Positions 27,234-36,333 of a stretch of 64,000 nt of DNA are shown here, piece after piece. Positions within the stretch are counted from its first letter, which is position 1; each line of letters begins with the position of its first letter. Where the stretch lies: NCBI GenBank assembly GCA_017651185.1, contig JAGCDJ010000019.1:124001-188000 (forward strand), written 5' to 3'. Below the pieces are notes generated by a model. That model ran no database searches and was not told where the DNA came from. It was given only the letters and a program-made list of their open reading frames with translations. This DNA comes from Bacteroidales bacterium. GTDB taxonomy: Bacteria; Bacteroidota; Bacteroidia; Bacteroidales; ML635J-15. The position numbers and the translations under genes were made by a program.

Positions 27234-29834
27234 ATGAATAGTAATAGTAACAAATATTTCGCCTTCATCAGCTACAAGCGCGAGGATGAAGAATGGGCTG
27301 TGTGGTTTCAGCACGAGATGGAGAACTATCACCTGCCAGTAGTTTTAGGTGAACGCGAGGATTTACCGAAAGAGTTTCGTCCAGTCTTTCGTGATATTGA
27401 TGAGCTAAAAGCAGGAAATTTACCAGAACAAATATATAAAGCTCTGTTTTCGTCTGGTTATTTGGTAGTGATTTGTTCACCTAATTCGGCTAAATCCGAG
27501 TGGGTGAATAAGGAAATAAATGATTTTATTAAAATCGGTAATACGAAAGGCATAGACAATGTAAGAAACATTTTTCCTTTTATCGTGGAAGGGCATCCTC
27601 ATGCCAACAACGAAGCAGAAGAGTGCTTTCCGAAAGCTTTACTCGATTTACCAGAAAATAAGGAAATAGTTGGTGGCAATGTGAATGAAAAGAGTGGTAA
27701 TGTAAGAGAAGATGGGCGAGATCGGGCTTTTGTAAAAGTGCTGGCAGGAATGCTTCACAATGTCGATTTTGATCAACTATGGGACAGATACGAACGGGAT
27801 AGAGCGGAAGCGTTGCGCGTTGAGTTAGAGAAAAGGGATAAACTGCTCATTGCCCAAAGCCGTTTTGTTGCTGAGAAAGCTATGTCCATAGCAGAAGAGG
27901 ATTCGTATCTGGCAAGATTGTTGGCGGTAGAAGTGCTGCCAAAGGATATGGAAAATCCTGATAGACCATATACGGTGGAGGCAGAACGTGCGTTGAGAAA
28001 AGCCTATTCATATAATTCAGCCATTTTGAGGCATCATAGTGAGCATGTTTCATCGGTTTCGTTTAGTCCTGATGGAAAACTAATTGTTTCTGCCGCATGG
28101 GATAAAACGATTAAAATTTTGAATGTAGAAACAGGGGTAGTGATAAAAACATTGGAAGGAGATTCTCGATGTATAAAATCAGTAGCTTTTAGTCCGGATG
28201 GTAAACGGATAATTTCTGCTTCTGGTAAATCTGTTGTAAGTATATGGGATGCTGACACTTATAATAAGACGATGGTTTTGGAAGGTCATTTAAACCGTGT
28301 GAATTCTGCTGTTTATAGTTATGATGGCAAGTGTATTGTAACAGCATCAATGGATAATACTGTCAGAATTTGGGATGCAGCTACTGGGGGGCAATATAGA
28401 GTTTTTAATGGACATGAAGATTACGTTTATAGTGCTAATTTCAGTCCAAATGGAAAGCAAGTTGTGTCGGCATCTAAAGATGGCGTTATTTTGGTATGGG
28501 ATGTGTCAACAGGAGAAATAGTGCATAAACTGACTGGACATAAAGAGTATGTGAGTTTTGTTTCTTTCAGCCCTGATGGAAAGCAAATCGCTTCTGCATC
28601 ATTGGATCATACAGTCATAATATGGGATGCTATAACTGGTGATAAGATCCAAACTTTGTCGGGGCATAAAAAGGCTGTGTCCTCCGTATCCTATGATTCT
28701 ACAGGTAGATATATAGTTACAGCATCTTGGGATCACACTTTGAGAGTCTGGGATTTGTTTACGGGTAAGACAATTCATAAACTGAAAGGTCATAGTGACA
28801 ATGTTGACTATGCTGTTTTTAATAAAAATGGCACCCGCATTGTTTCTGCGTCGTGGGATAAAACTGTAAGAATATGGGATATTGGTGATGATGTTCAATG
28901 CAATTCTTTTGATGGGTACAAATTCGCCAATTTTAGTCCGGATGGAAAATATTTAGTAACAAGAACCGATGATTGTGCAATTTCCGTTTATGAACTAATG
29001 ACAGGAAAGATAAAAGCAAATTGGCAATTTGATAATGTTAGTCATGTGTCTTTTAGTCCCAATGGTCTTTACCTTGTTTTGGCGTTGTCGAATGGAATGA
29101 TTAAAATTATTGATGCGAAAACAGGGGAGGAAATAAGAACACTGATTGGTCATACATATTCTGTAAATTCTGTTTTTTTTAGTGCCGATGGAAAGAGAAT
29201 TGTTTCTGCATCTGATGATATGACTGTAATTATATGGGATATAAAGAGTGGTAATCCGATTAGAGTGTTGGAAAAACATGAAAAGCCAGTCAAGTATGCG
29301 GTCTTTAGTAATGATGGGAAAATAGTAGCATCAACTTCTGGAGTTTCAATCTTATTATGGAACATTAAGACAGGAAATAAGATAGCGGTACTTAAAGGTC
29401 ATACTCGTTGGGTAAATTCAGTCGTATTTAGTCCGGATGACAAATATATATATTCAGCTTCAGGAGATAAAACGATAAGAGTATGGGATTTAAACGGTAA
29501 TCTTGTTAGAATTTTGGAAGGACATACTGATAGTGTCAATTCGATTGGTTTTAGTTTCGATGGTAGACTTGTAATTTCTTCCTCAAGAGATAATACAATA
29601 AGAGTCTGGGATGTTAACTCAGGTAAAGAGATTAGAAAATGGGATGGTCAATATGAAGACACTCGGACTGCAGTTTTTAGTCCAAATGGAACATATTTTG
29701 CATATACGTCTAATGACGATTATGTCGTATTTCAGCCATTCGTACCTCTTCAGGAACTCATTAATCGAACACAGGAAAGGTTTAAAGATAGATTATTGTC
29801 ATTGGAAGAACGAAAACAGTATTATTTGGAATAA
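27234..29834 (+). CDS. TIR-WD40 protein, copy 2, with 14 WD40 blades
   Basis: The TIR domain (about 8-125) is nearly the same as in copy 1, including SEWVNKEI with the likely catalytic Glu. The connector (FVAEKAMSIAEEDSYLARLL...AERALRKA) is followed by 14 well-formed WD40 repeats from about residue 265 to 835, many with the pattern GH...V.S..FSPDGK.I.SAS.D.T..IWD. Fourteen blades would make two seven-bladed propellers. The C-terminal tail PLQELINRT...LEERKQYYLE matches copy 1. The blades are also alike at DNA level, so gain, loss or conversion of repeats is plausible. Expected role: receptor with an NAD-cleaving TIR effector. Confidence 0.9.
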   Translation: MNSNSNKYFAFISYKREDEEWAVWFQHEMENYHLPVVLGEREDLPKEFRPVFRDIDELKAGNLPEQIYKALFSSGYLVVICSPNSAKSEWVNKEINDFIKIGNTKGIDNVRNIFPFIVEGHPHANNEAEECFPKALLDLPENKEIVGGNVNEKSGNVREDGRDRAFVKVLAGMLHNVDFDQLWDRYERDRAEALRVELEKRDKLLIAQSRFVAEKAMSIAEEDSYLARLLAVEVLPKDMENPDRPYTVEAERALRKAYSYNSAILRHHSEHVSSVSFSPDGKLIVSAAWDKTIKILNVETGVVIKTLEGDSRCIKSVAFSPDGKRIISASGKSVVSIWDADTYNKTMVLEGHLNRVNSAVYSYDGKCIVTASMDNTVRIWDAATGGQYRVFNGHEDYVYSANFSPNGKQVVSASKDGVILVWDVSTGEIVHKLTGHKEYVSFVSFSPDGKQIASASLDHTVIIWDAITGDKIQTLSGHKKAVSSVSYDSTGRYIVTASWDHTLRVWDLFTGKTIHKLKGHSDNVDYAVFNKNGTRIVSASWDKTVRIWDIGDDVQCNSFDGYKFANFSPDGKYLVTRTDDCAISVYELMTGKIKANWQFDNVSHVSFSPNGLYLVLALSNGMIKIIDAKTGEEIRTLIGHTYSVNSVFFSADGKRIVSASDDMTVIIWDIKSGNPIRVLEKHEKPVKYAVFSNDGKIVASTSGVSILLWNIKTGNKIAVLKGHTRWVNSVVFSPDDKYIYSASGDKTIRVWDLNGNLVRILEGHTDSVNSIGFSFDGRLVISSSRDNTIRVWDVNSGKEIRKWDGQYEDTRTAVFSPNGTYFAYTSNDDYVVFQPFVPLQELINRTQERFKDRLLSLEERKQYYLE

Positions 29835-29866
29835 AGAGTATATATAGAAAAAAGTGGGAATTGTTT

Positions 29867-32725
29867 ATGAATAGATGTGTTTTTGTTTCATACGGGCATG
29901 ACGCATACGTTCCTCAAGTGAAACTTTTGATAGATTCGTTAAAAGAACGTAATAATGGATATGTAATTTGGTGGGATAATGGGTTACAACCATCCGCCGA
30001 CTATCATCGTCAGATTGAAAATGAACTTTATGAATTGAAAAAAAATAAACCTAATTCTTGCTTTATCTATATTATTACGCCGTATTCTGTTGATACAAGC
30101 CGTTATAACTATTGTATAAATGAGATAGAGAAGGCGTTAAATGATCGTGTCAAGATATTACCGATAAAATTAACTGAAGCGCAAATTCCGATACAAATTG
30201 GGTGTTTGCAGTGGCTTGATATGACACAGTGTGAGTTGGATGTTAATAATAAAGATTTTCAAAGCAGAATAGATGCAATTTGTAAGATAATAGAATCCAC
30301 AGAGACTATAAAATTTGACGGAAAACAAGATTCATTGAACAGATTACTGAATCCGTGTCAATTTTTACTGGATATTGACAAACATCTTCAGAACTATTGT
30401 CCAAGAAAGTGGTTGTATGAGGCAACTGTTGATTGGTTAGAAAATAGGAATGAGAGGTTGTTGCTTTTGAAAGGTGGTCCGGGTACAGGTAAAACAGCGT
30501 ATTCGTTGTGGATTTCTACTCGCAAAATGCCAGAAAGAATTCACGCATGGCACTTGTGCCAGTACAATGATGTTAAGACTCGTTCATTGTTGACATGTGT
30601 TAAGTCATTAACATGGTATTTGGCATCACATAATCCAGTTTTTTATGACACTATTGATTTGCCGAGACTGGAACAAATTATACAGGATGGTGAGGATAGT
30701 GCAGGAGTTATGTTCAAAACAATTATTTTGGAAACTTTGAAAACTGTGCATGTAAAAGATGAAAAAGTATTGATTCTGATAGATGCACTGGATGAGGCAA
30801 GTGAAAATGGAACTAATAGAATTGCCAACGTGTTGGAGCAATATGCAGATGTTATACCTCAGTGGCTTAGGTTTATCGTGACAACACGCAATGACGCTTC
30901 TGTAGTAAGACCGCTTAAAAATATATCATATGTGATTGATTTAGATGACAATTTGTATAAAGAAAAATGTTACTCAGACATAATAACATATGTCAAAGCA
31001 AACTTGAGCGAGAAGGTTTTGGCAGAAAATGATGGCATAGCAGATGTAATAGCAGAAAGAAGTGGTAATGTGATATTATATGCTAAATTAATGTGTTCGG
31101 CAATTAGTAAAGGCGTGAGTGTTGATATATTGCAGTTCCCGCAAGGATTGAACAGTTATTATGATGCTCATATGAGAAGATATTTTTGCGCAAATGCTAA
31201 TTATGACTTTTTCAAATATGCATTGCCTGTAATTCATATAATGTTGGCATCATATCAACCAATAAAAAAAGAATATATTTATCGAAGAATCCATGATACA
31301 GAGGATTGGTGCAAAGACAGAACAATATTTATGAGAGTATTGGATTGTTTCGGTTCGTTGTTGAAGAAAGATGAGGATTATATCGTTCCGTTTCACAAGT
31401 CGTTTTCGGACTGGCTAACAAATAATGAGAATAATAGTTTTTATGTATGTCGTGAAGATGGGATGGAAAAGATGTGCGAATGGGGAAGTGCGGTGCTCTC
31501 TGATGAATTTGCCGAAGAGGAGTTGATTTTTCATTTTTATATGTACCAGATTCAATACTTGATTGATGCAAAAAGGTATAGAGATTTGCAAGAACTGTTT
31601 TGCAGTTGCGATTTCTGGGTGCGACGTAGAGATGTGTTGGGCATTGATTTGATGCTTCAGCGTATGTTTGATGAATTGTCGTTGATGAGCGATCAAGTAA
31701 GGAAGCGAATAGTTAAAAACTCTGGATTTAATGATGTTGTATATTCTTTTAGTGTTGACTTGTTTGACAAGGGGCTATTCGTACAACTCAAAAATAATGG
31801 GTATTTAATACCTATTGGAGAGAATTTGAGTGATAAGGAGAGAATAACTGCATTAAGATATTACTATATTAATGGCGATTATACAACGATAATCAAAAAT
31901 AAGGAATTGTTTGGTAGAAGTTATCAAGATAAGAAAATGGAGCCATTAGTTCTGAATTTGCTTGGACTAACTACAAAAAAATGTGGAGAGATTACTCGAT
32001 CTTCTGAATTTTTTAAGAATGCTATAAAATTGTCAATTGAGAGGAATATGTCCTGGGATGGGATTATTTATTATCATTTGAACCAATCGCGCGTATTGAC
32101 CATATTATGTAATTTTGACGAAGGACGCAAGGAATTAGAGATGGCGATTGATGAATTTTATAATAAGGATTGGCATAGTGGCATTAATGATTTGGAATTT
32201 GGTTTTAAATCGCGCCAGCTTGAGTTGGCTGTCCGTTATGTTAGTGTGGAGACCGAGTTATTCTCTTCAAGTTATAATGTGGATGTGTGTGAAAGAGAAC
32301 TCGCCTGGGCTGATCAATTGTATAGTTCCGAATTACGTATTGACAGATACTATCCACGTCATCTTCAAAGCAAGATCCTTTTTTTGCTTAGGGAACATAG
32401 GTATGATGAGATAGAATCAATAATGGAGCAATTGGATAAATGTAAGGCTATGGGCTTGGAAGATATTCGTACTCGTTACTATCAAGCGTTGGTTCAATAT
32501 GCTGTGGGACACAAAGAAGAAGGTTTTCGTATTGCAAAGGAACAAATGCTTGCTCTTCAAAATAAAGATATTTTCCTTATTGAAAGGGTGGAGTGTTGGG
32601 CTTTGGTTGATACACTAGAAAGCAAAAATCATTTGTCAGAGATAAAAGGAGAACTTAGACCTTGGTATTTTCATACAGTTTCCTTGATAAAACAAGTTAT
32701 GGATAAAACCAGTTTTTCTATGTGA
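29867..32725 (+). CDS. TIR-NACHT STAND NTPase with helical repeat C-terminus
   Basis: The ATG at 29867 is chosen; an in-frame TTG six bases earlier is less likely. The TIR domain (about 1-145) has CVFVSYGHDA, IWWDNGLQPSADYH and NYCINEIEKAL with a Glu at the catalytic position. A CPRKWLYEATVDWL linker leads to a NACHT ATPase with Walker A GGPGTGKT near 206 and Walker B VLILIDALDE near 306. A winged-helix segment contains FHKSFSDWL near 508, matching HKSVKDWF in the protein at 15383. Residues 600-952 are TPR-like helices. The shared linker, NACHT and HKS..DW motifs show that the two proteins belong to one subfamily with diverged sensor ends. Confidence 0.85.
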   Translation: MNRCVFVSYGHDAYVPQVKLLIDSLKERNNGYVIWWDNGLQPSADYHRQIENELYELKKNKPNSCFIYIITPYSVDTSRYNYCINEIEKALNDRVKILPIKLTEAQIPIQIGCLQWLDMTQCELDVNNKDFQSRIDAICKIIESTETIKFDGKQDSLNRLLNPCQFLLDIDKHLQNYCPRKWLYEATVDWLENRNERLLLLKGGPGTGKTAYSLWISTRKMPERIHAWHLCQYNDVKTRSLLTCVKSLTWYLASHNPVFYDTIDLPRLEQIIQDGEDSAGVMFKTIILETLKTVHVKDEKVLILIDALDEASENGTNRIANVLEQYADVIPQWLRFIVTTRNDASVVRPLKNISYVIDLDDNLYKEKCYSDIITYVKANLSEKVLAENDGIADVIAERSGNVILYAKLMCSAISKGVSVDILQFPQGLNSYYDAHMRRYFCANANYDFFKYALPVIHIMLASYQPIKKEYIYRRIHDTEDWCKDRTIFMRVLDCFGSLLKKDEDYIVPFHKSFSDWLTNNENNSFYVCREDGMEKMCEWGSAVLSDEFAEEELIFHFYMYQIQYLIDAKRYRDLQELFCSCDFWVRRRDVLGIDLMLQRMFDELSLMSDQVRKRIVKNSGFNDVVYSFSVDLFDKGLFVQLKNNGYLIPIGENLSDKERITALRYYYINGDYTTIIKNKELFGRSYQDKKMEPLVLNLLGLTTKKCGEITRSSEFFKNAIKLSIERNMSWDGIIYYHLNQSRVLTILCNFDEGRKELEMAIDEFYNKDWHSGINDLEFGFKSRQLELAVRYVSVETELFSSSYNVDVCERELAWADQLYSSELRIDRYYPRHLQSKILFLLREHRYDEIESIMEQLDKCKAMGLEDIRTRYYQALVQYAVGHKEEGFRIAKEQMLALQNKDIFLIERVECWALVDTLESKNHLSEIKGELRPWYFHTVSLIKQVMDKTSFSM

Positions 32726-32741
32726 CAACAATACAAACTTA

Positions 32742-32772
32742 TTGCTATACAAAAAAGAAATAGTTATCTTTG
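32742..32772 (+). promoter_or_regulatory. Bacteroidota-type promoter for the stand-alone RyR gene
   Basis: TTG at 32742-32744 and TATCTTTG at 32765-32772 are 20 bases apart, matching the -33/-7 pattern. The start codon of the RyR gene at 32796 lies 23 bases past the -7 box. The promoter begins 17 bases after the stop of the TIR-NACHT gene, so module D can be transcribed apart from module C. Confidence 0.7.
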
Positions 32773-32795
32773 TCGCAAAAACAAAGATAAATATT

Positions 32796-33086
32796 ATGAT
32801 TAGCAACAATTATTCGCCACAACCGATTGATACATCGGAAATTAATATCCCTGAAGACTTGTTGCCGCTTATGGAACAGATTGCTCGCAATGTGCATGAG
32901 GTATGGGCAAAGGGTCGTATTGACAATGGTTGGACATATGGTGCCGAACGCAATGATGCCGAGAAGAAGCATCCTTGCCTTGTAGATTACGATGAACTTC
33001 CCGAAAGCGAAAAGGTTTACGACCGCAACACTGCAAGGGAAACCTTGTGCCTGATACTTAAATTAGGATGGAAACTGGAAAAGTAG
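32796..33086 (+). CDS. Stand-alone RyR-domain protein
   Basis: From the ATG at 32796 the product has 96 residues and is nearly all one RyR domain (about 25-96): ARNVHEVWAKGRIDNGWTYG, then EKKHPCLVDYDELPESEK and the closing LCLILKLGW. These match the family pattern of an H-W pair, GW.YG, KHP.L..Y..L and a final helix. The earlier in-frame ATG at 32742 lies within the promoter and is rejected. Bacterial RyR domains are predicted to bind nucleotide-derived ligands. This free copy could be a ligand sponge or a dissociable sensor for the island; that is inferred. Confidence 0.88.
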   Translation: MISNNYSPQPIDTSEINIPEDLLPLMEQIARNVHEVWAKGRIDNGWTYGAERNDAEKKHPCLVDYDELPESEKVYDRNTARETLCLILKLGWKLEK

Positions 33087-33148
33087 AATTATAAATACAG
33101 CATAATAGATTAATTATGAAGATTATAAAAATAAGGTTTCATATACAA

Positions 33149-33371
33149 GTTGACAAAAAATTAAGTCACTAGTCTGTCATTCCGCAAGTTAGAACAATAA
33201 CGCGATACGGAACGAGGAGCGTAATATTGTTCAACTGTGCGGAATCTCCTGTTGAAACTGTTTCAGTTGGAGATTCCGTACAGACAGGCTCACAAGCAAC
33301 GTTCCTTATGCTGTTCGCTTTGTCTTACGGAATGACCAAAATGGTTAGTACAATGACTATATTGTGTCAAC
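33149..33371. mobile_element. MITE-like element made of three palindromes
   Basis: The 223-base element is bounded by GTTGACA (33149-33155) and its complement TGTCAAC (33365-33371). An inner inverted pair GTCATTCCG/CGGAATGAC starts near 33176 and ends near 33345. Inside are three hairpins. The first has 21-base arms at 33179-33199 and 33225-33245 (ATTCCGCA paired with TGCGGAAT, GAACAATA with TATTGTTC). The second is GGAATCTCC 33241-33249 with GGAGATTCC 33269-33277. The third, imperfect, spans about 33275-33340. It has no ORF and no clear target-site duplication. It fills most of the 344-base gap between the two RyR genes. It resembles a non-autonomous element or REP-like palindrome mobilised in trans. 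Confidence 0.65.
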
Positions 33372-33430
33372 ACGTATATAGTTACCAAAAATAATTGGCT
33401 GGAAATAAAGAAAATCAATAAAGAATATTT

Positions 33431-35581
33431 ATGAAAGTTAAGCTTAGAAGATTTTGGCTGTATGTCGATAGGGCATTGTCGCAGAATGTAATAAAGCAGA
33501 CAGGCATATTGGCGGCGATGTTTGTGGCGGCACTTGTTATGTCGTTTGTGTTCCTGTCGTTTTCGGGGGCGGAATGGCGCGAGTTCTGCGATAAGAATAA
33601 AATGGCAATGTTCTTGTTGCCTTTGTATCTTTTGCTGGATACAAATGCGCTCAATGCACTATATTTGGGCGGCAATGTGCATGGATGGATGTTGTTTGCA
33701 AGCAGCATAACCTATCTGTTCGGCATATTTATCTTTAATGGTATGATAATTGGTATGATTACCAATGCGATAGATCGTAGGATTGAGAGCTATAGAAGCG
33801 GTCTGATACATTATCTTAAATCCGGTCATTACATAATTATGGGCTACGATGACATGGTGCCTTCTATAATTACAGAAATTTTTGCAAAGGATAATGAAGC
33901 GTATGTATTGTTGCTGACTTCTGTCGAATCATTCAAAATAACAGAAATGCTAAAAAAATCAGTTGCCAGGAAACAGCTTGACCATATAATCGTGAACTAT
34001 GGTCACAGGACCGCCTATGAGTATTATGCCGATATTCACCTTGAGTCGGCAGCAGAGATTTTTGTTGTAGGCAATAGGAATGTACCGGCGCATGATGCCT
34101 TGAATGTAGAGTGTATCGGTAGTATTTGTAGTTATTTGAGGAATGGTAGTTACAAGAATATTCCTCGCCGTATAACCTGCGTGTTCGAGGATTTAGACAC
34201 ATACGAGGCATTTAAGACTTCCAAAATATTCAACGATATTAAGGATTTAAAGATAGATTTTATTCCGTACAACTTTTATGAAGGATGGGCAAGGCAGGTT
34301 CTTGTGCTTAGAAAGTACAGGGAAAAGAGCAATCCCGATAAAGATTTGTATTATCCGTCAATTTATGGAGCAGGAATTTTGCCAGATGAAAAGAGGCATG
34401 TGCATATTGTGTTTGTCGGCATAACAAATCTCTCGGTTGCGTTTGCAAAGGAAGCCGCACATCTGTTGCATTTCCCCAATTTCGAGCATGACAAAACACA
34501 GAAGACACGCATCACATTCATCGATATAAATGCAGACCGAGAAATGCCGCTTTTTATCACTCGCAACAGGCATTTTTTCAATGTGCAGTCGTATATTTAC
34601 CGAGATTTTAGCGAAAGTTGCGGCGAGGCAAAGGAGAAAGTCTGCCGTGAATACCTTTCTAGCAATATAGGCAAAACCGATTTCCTCGATGTCGAATTCG
34701 AGTTCATCAAAGGCGATGTTTTTTCTAAGAATGTTCAGGACGAAATATGCAGGTGGGCTAAAGATACGGCAAACCAGTCGCTTTCAATTTTCATGACAAT
34801 GTCTGACCAGCGAAGAAACTTCATTGTCGGCATGAATATGCCCGATGAGGTTTACGATAATGCTGTGCCGGTGTTTATTCGACAGGACAGGGCTGATAGT
34901 TTTGTTACAAAATTGAGGGAAGCTGATTCAGAAAGTATTCCTTATAGCGCAGTTGTTGAGAATGAATTGCAAACAACAAATCGGAAAGGTAGATATGCAA
35001 ATGTATATCCCTTTGGAATGACCGATATGGCTTACTGCGATGAAGATTTCGCGTATAAGCGTGCAAAACTTGTAAATTACCTATATTCCAAAGCCGATTA
35101 TGCTCAATACAAGTTCCCTGATTTTATGGTTTTGGATGTGATTGGTGCTGAGGAAATCTGGAAAGAAGCAGAAACTGAGTGGAATAAACTTACCGTGGCA
35201 CTAAAATGGTCGAACTTGTATTGTGCATATAATATGTCATGCAAGTTGGCTATTTTACGTTCAATGCGAGGACTATCGTCTGATGATTCCAGTTGCGATT
35301 TGAATCCGATTTCTGATGCTGAGTGCTATGAACTTGCAGCGGTTGAGCATAATCGTTGGAATGTAGAGAAATTGCTGATGGGCTACCGAAAGGCAAATGA
35401 TAAAGTTATAATCGAGGACAAATATGTATGCGAGGAATATGCTGACAAATTGGGTAGAAACAAGAAGTTGTTTATCCATCACGACATTCGTCCGTTTGAT
35501 GATTTGGACGATGTAAGGAATTTGGACTACGAGATTGTGAAGTACATTCCGTGGATATTGAAGATGACGAAAGATATTTAA
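33431..35581 (+). CDS. Membrane RCK/TrkA-N-like protein with C-terminal RyR domain
   Basis: Transmembrane helices lie near residues 15-38, 55-72 and 82-112, the last pair separated by a short loop as in a two-helix ion-channel pore, though no TVGYG-type filter is seen. Two Rossmann-like RCK/TrkA-N regions follow: HYIIMGYDDMVPSII near 133 (a changed GxGxxG) and HIVFVGITNLSVAFAKEAA near 323. The C-terminal 90 residues are a RyR domain starting with CYELAAVEHNRWNVEKLLMGYRK. This layout suggests a membrane channel or signalling protein gated by a nucleotide ligand through RCK or RyR. It is followed 10 bases later by a TIR gene. Confidence 0.75.
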   Translation: MKVKLRRFWLYVDRALSQNVIKQTGILAAMFVAALVMSFVFLSFSGAEWREFCDKNKMAMFLLPLYLLLDTNALNALYLGGNVHGWMLFASSITYLFGIFIFNGMIIGMITNAIDRRIESYRSGLIHYLKSGHYIIMGYDDMVPSIITEIFAKDNEAYVLLLTSVESFKITEMLKKSVARKQLDHIIVNYGHRTAYEYYADIHLESAAEIFVVGNRNVPAHDALNVECIGSICSYLRNGSYKNIPRRITCVFEDLDTYEAFKTSKIFNDIKDLKIDFIPYNFYEGWARQVLVLRKYREKSNPDKDLYYPSIYGAGILPDEKRHVHIVFVGITNLSVAFAKEAAHLLHFPNFEHDKTQKTRITFIDINADREMPLFITRNRHFFNVQSYIYRDFSESCGEAKEKVCREYLSSNIGKTDFLDVEFEFIKGDVFSKNVQDEICRWAKDTANQSLSIFMTMSDQRRNFIVGMNMPDEVYDNAVPVFIRQDRADSFVTKLREADSESIPYSAVVENELQTTNRKGRYANVYPFGMTDMAYCDEDFAYKRAKLVNYLYSKADYAQYKFPDFMVLDVIGAEEIWKEAETEWNKLTVALKWSNLYCAYNMSCKLAILRSMRGLSSDDSSCDLNPISDAECYELAAVEHNRWNVEKLLMGYRKANDKVIIEDKYVCEEYADKLGRNKKLFIHHDIRPFDDLDDVRNLDYEIVKYIPWILKMTKDI

Positions 35582-35591
35582 AATATAACTT

Positions 35592-36110
35592 ATGCAGAAA
35601 AAATACGATATATTTATTTCATGTAAGAGTGAAGATTATTCTATTGCAGAAGAAGTATATGAATTTTTGAAAGGTTCTGGCCTTTTTGTTTTTTTGGCGA
35701 GCAGAGAATTGAGAAAGATTGGTAGGGCTGCGTATGGTGAAGCTATTGATGAGGCACTTGATTGTGCAAAGCATTTGATTGTTGTAACTTCCAATGCCGA
35801 ATATGTGACTAATAGTGGATATGTTCATGATGAATGGACAATGTTTCGGGAGGAGTTGCGTTCGGGAAGAAAGGATGGTAATATAATTACAATACTGAAA
35901 GGAGTAAGCATATCTTCTCTGCCGATTGGATTAAGAAATTACCAGACATTTCCTTTTGAATGTTATAAGGGGTCTATACTTGATTATGTCGGCAGTCATA
36001 CTGATAATGTAGATAATATTGAAAGACCTACTAAAAAAGAGAAAAAATTGGGACGGTTTAAAAATTGGATAAAAAAACATTTGCGTAAAAATCATAGTGT
36101 TGAATTATAG
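35592..36110 (+). CDS. Short TIR-domain protein
   Basis: The 172 residues are mostly one TIR domain (about 1-130): YDIFISCKSEDYSIAEEVYEFL, FLASRELRKIG, HLIVVTSNAEYV and HDEWTMFREEL. Acidic residues in HDEW/REEL fit the catalytic Glu region, though the exact residue is less clear than in the other TIRs. The C-terminal 25 residues are very basic and may bind nucleic acid or membrane. The 10-base gap after the RCK-RyR gene suggests a pair in which the membrane protein senses and the TIR acts, or the reverse. It is the last gene of the island. Confidence 0.85.
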   Translation: MQKKYDIFISCKSEDYSIAEEVYEFLKGSGLFVFLASRELRKIGRAAYGEAIDEALDCAKHLIVVTSNAEYVTNSGYVHDEWTMFREELRSGRKDGNIITILKGVSISSLPIGLRNYQTFPFECYKGSILDYVGSHTDNVDNIERPTKKEKKLGRFKNWIKKHLRKNHSVEL

Positions 36111-36119
36111 ATGTTGAAT

Positions 36120-36333
36120 TATTACTGATGCGTTAATTTTGGATTTTTAATTATAATACACTGGTACAAAATATATTATAAGCATTTTCTTGCTTTTCGA
36201 TTTGAAAATGTGTTAAATGCTCATTAATAGTTTCTTCACAAATTCGCCTAACTAATATTACTTAAAATCAAGCACATAATGAAATCAATATTGTACAATT
36301 TATAAACTTTAAATATTAACGCATCAATAGTAA
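36120..36333. mobile_element. Candidate MITE at the right edge of the island
   Basis: TGATGCGTTAAT (36126-36137) is repeated inverted at 36315-36326 as ATTAACGCATCA, and the similarity extends outward to ATTACT/AGTAAT. The pair is flanked by a direct repeat TGTTGAAT at 36112-36119 and 36334-36341, which may be an 8-base target duplication. There is no ORF inside and the region is AT-rich. A caution: GTTGAATTA also occurs just before, in the last codons of the TIR gene, so the direct repeat may be chance. It fills most of the 314-base gap before rmlB. Confidence 0.5.

Noticed and set aside
1..36110. Integrative element with integrase and attachment sites
   Set aside because: The low-GC island suggests transfer, but no integrase, transposase, relaxase or tRNA-end repeat is seen in the window; the left border is outside it.
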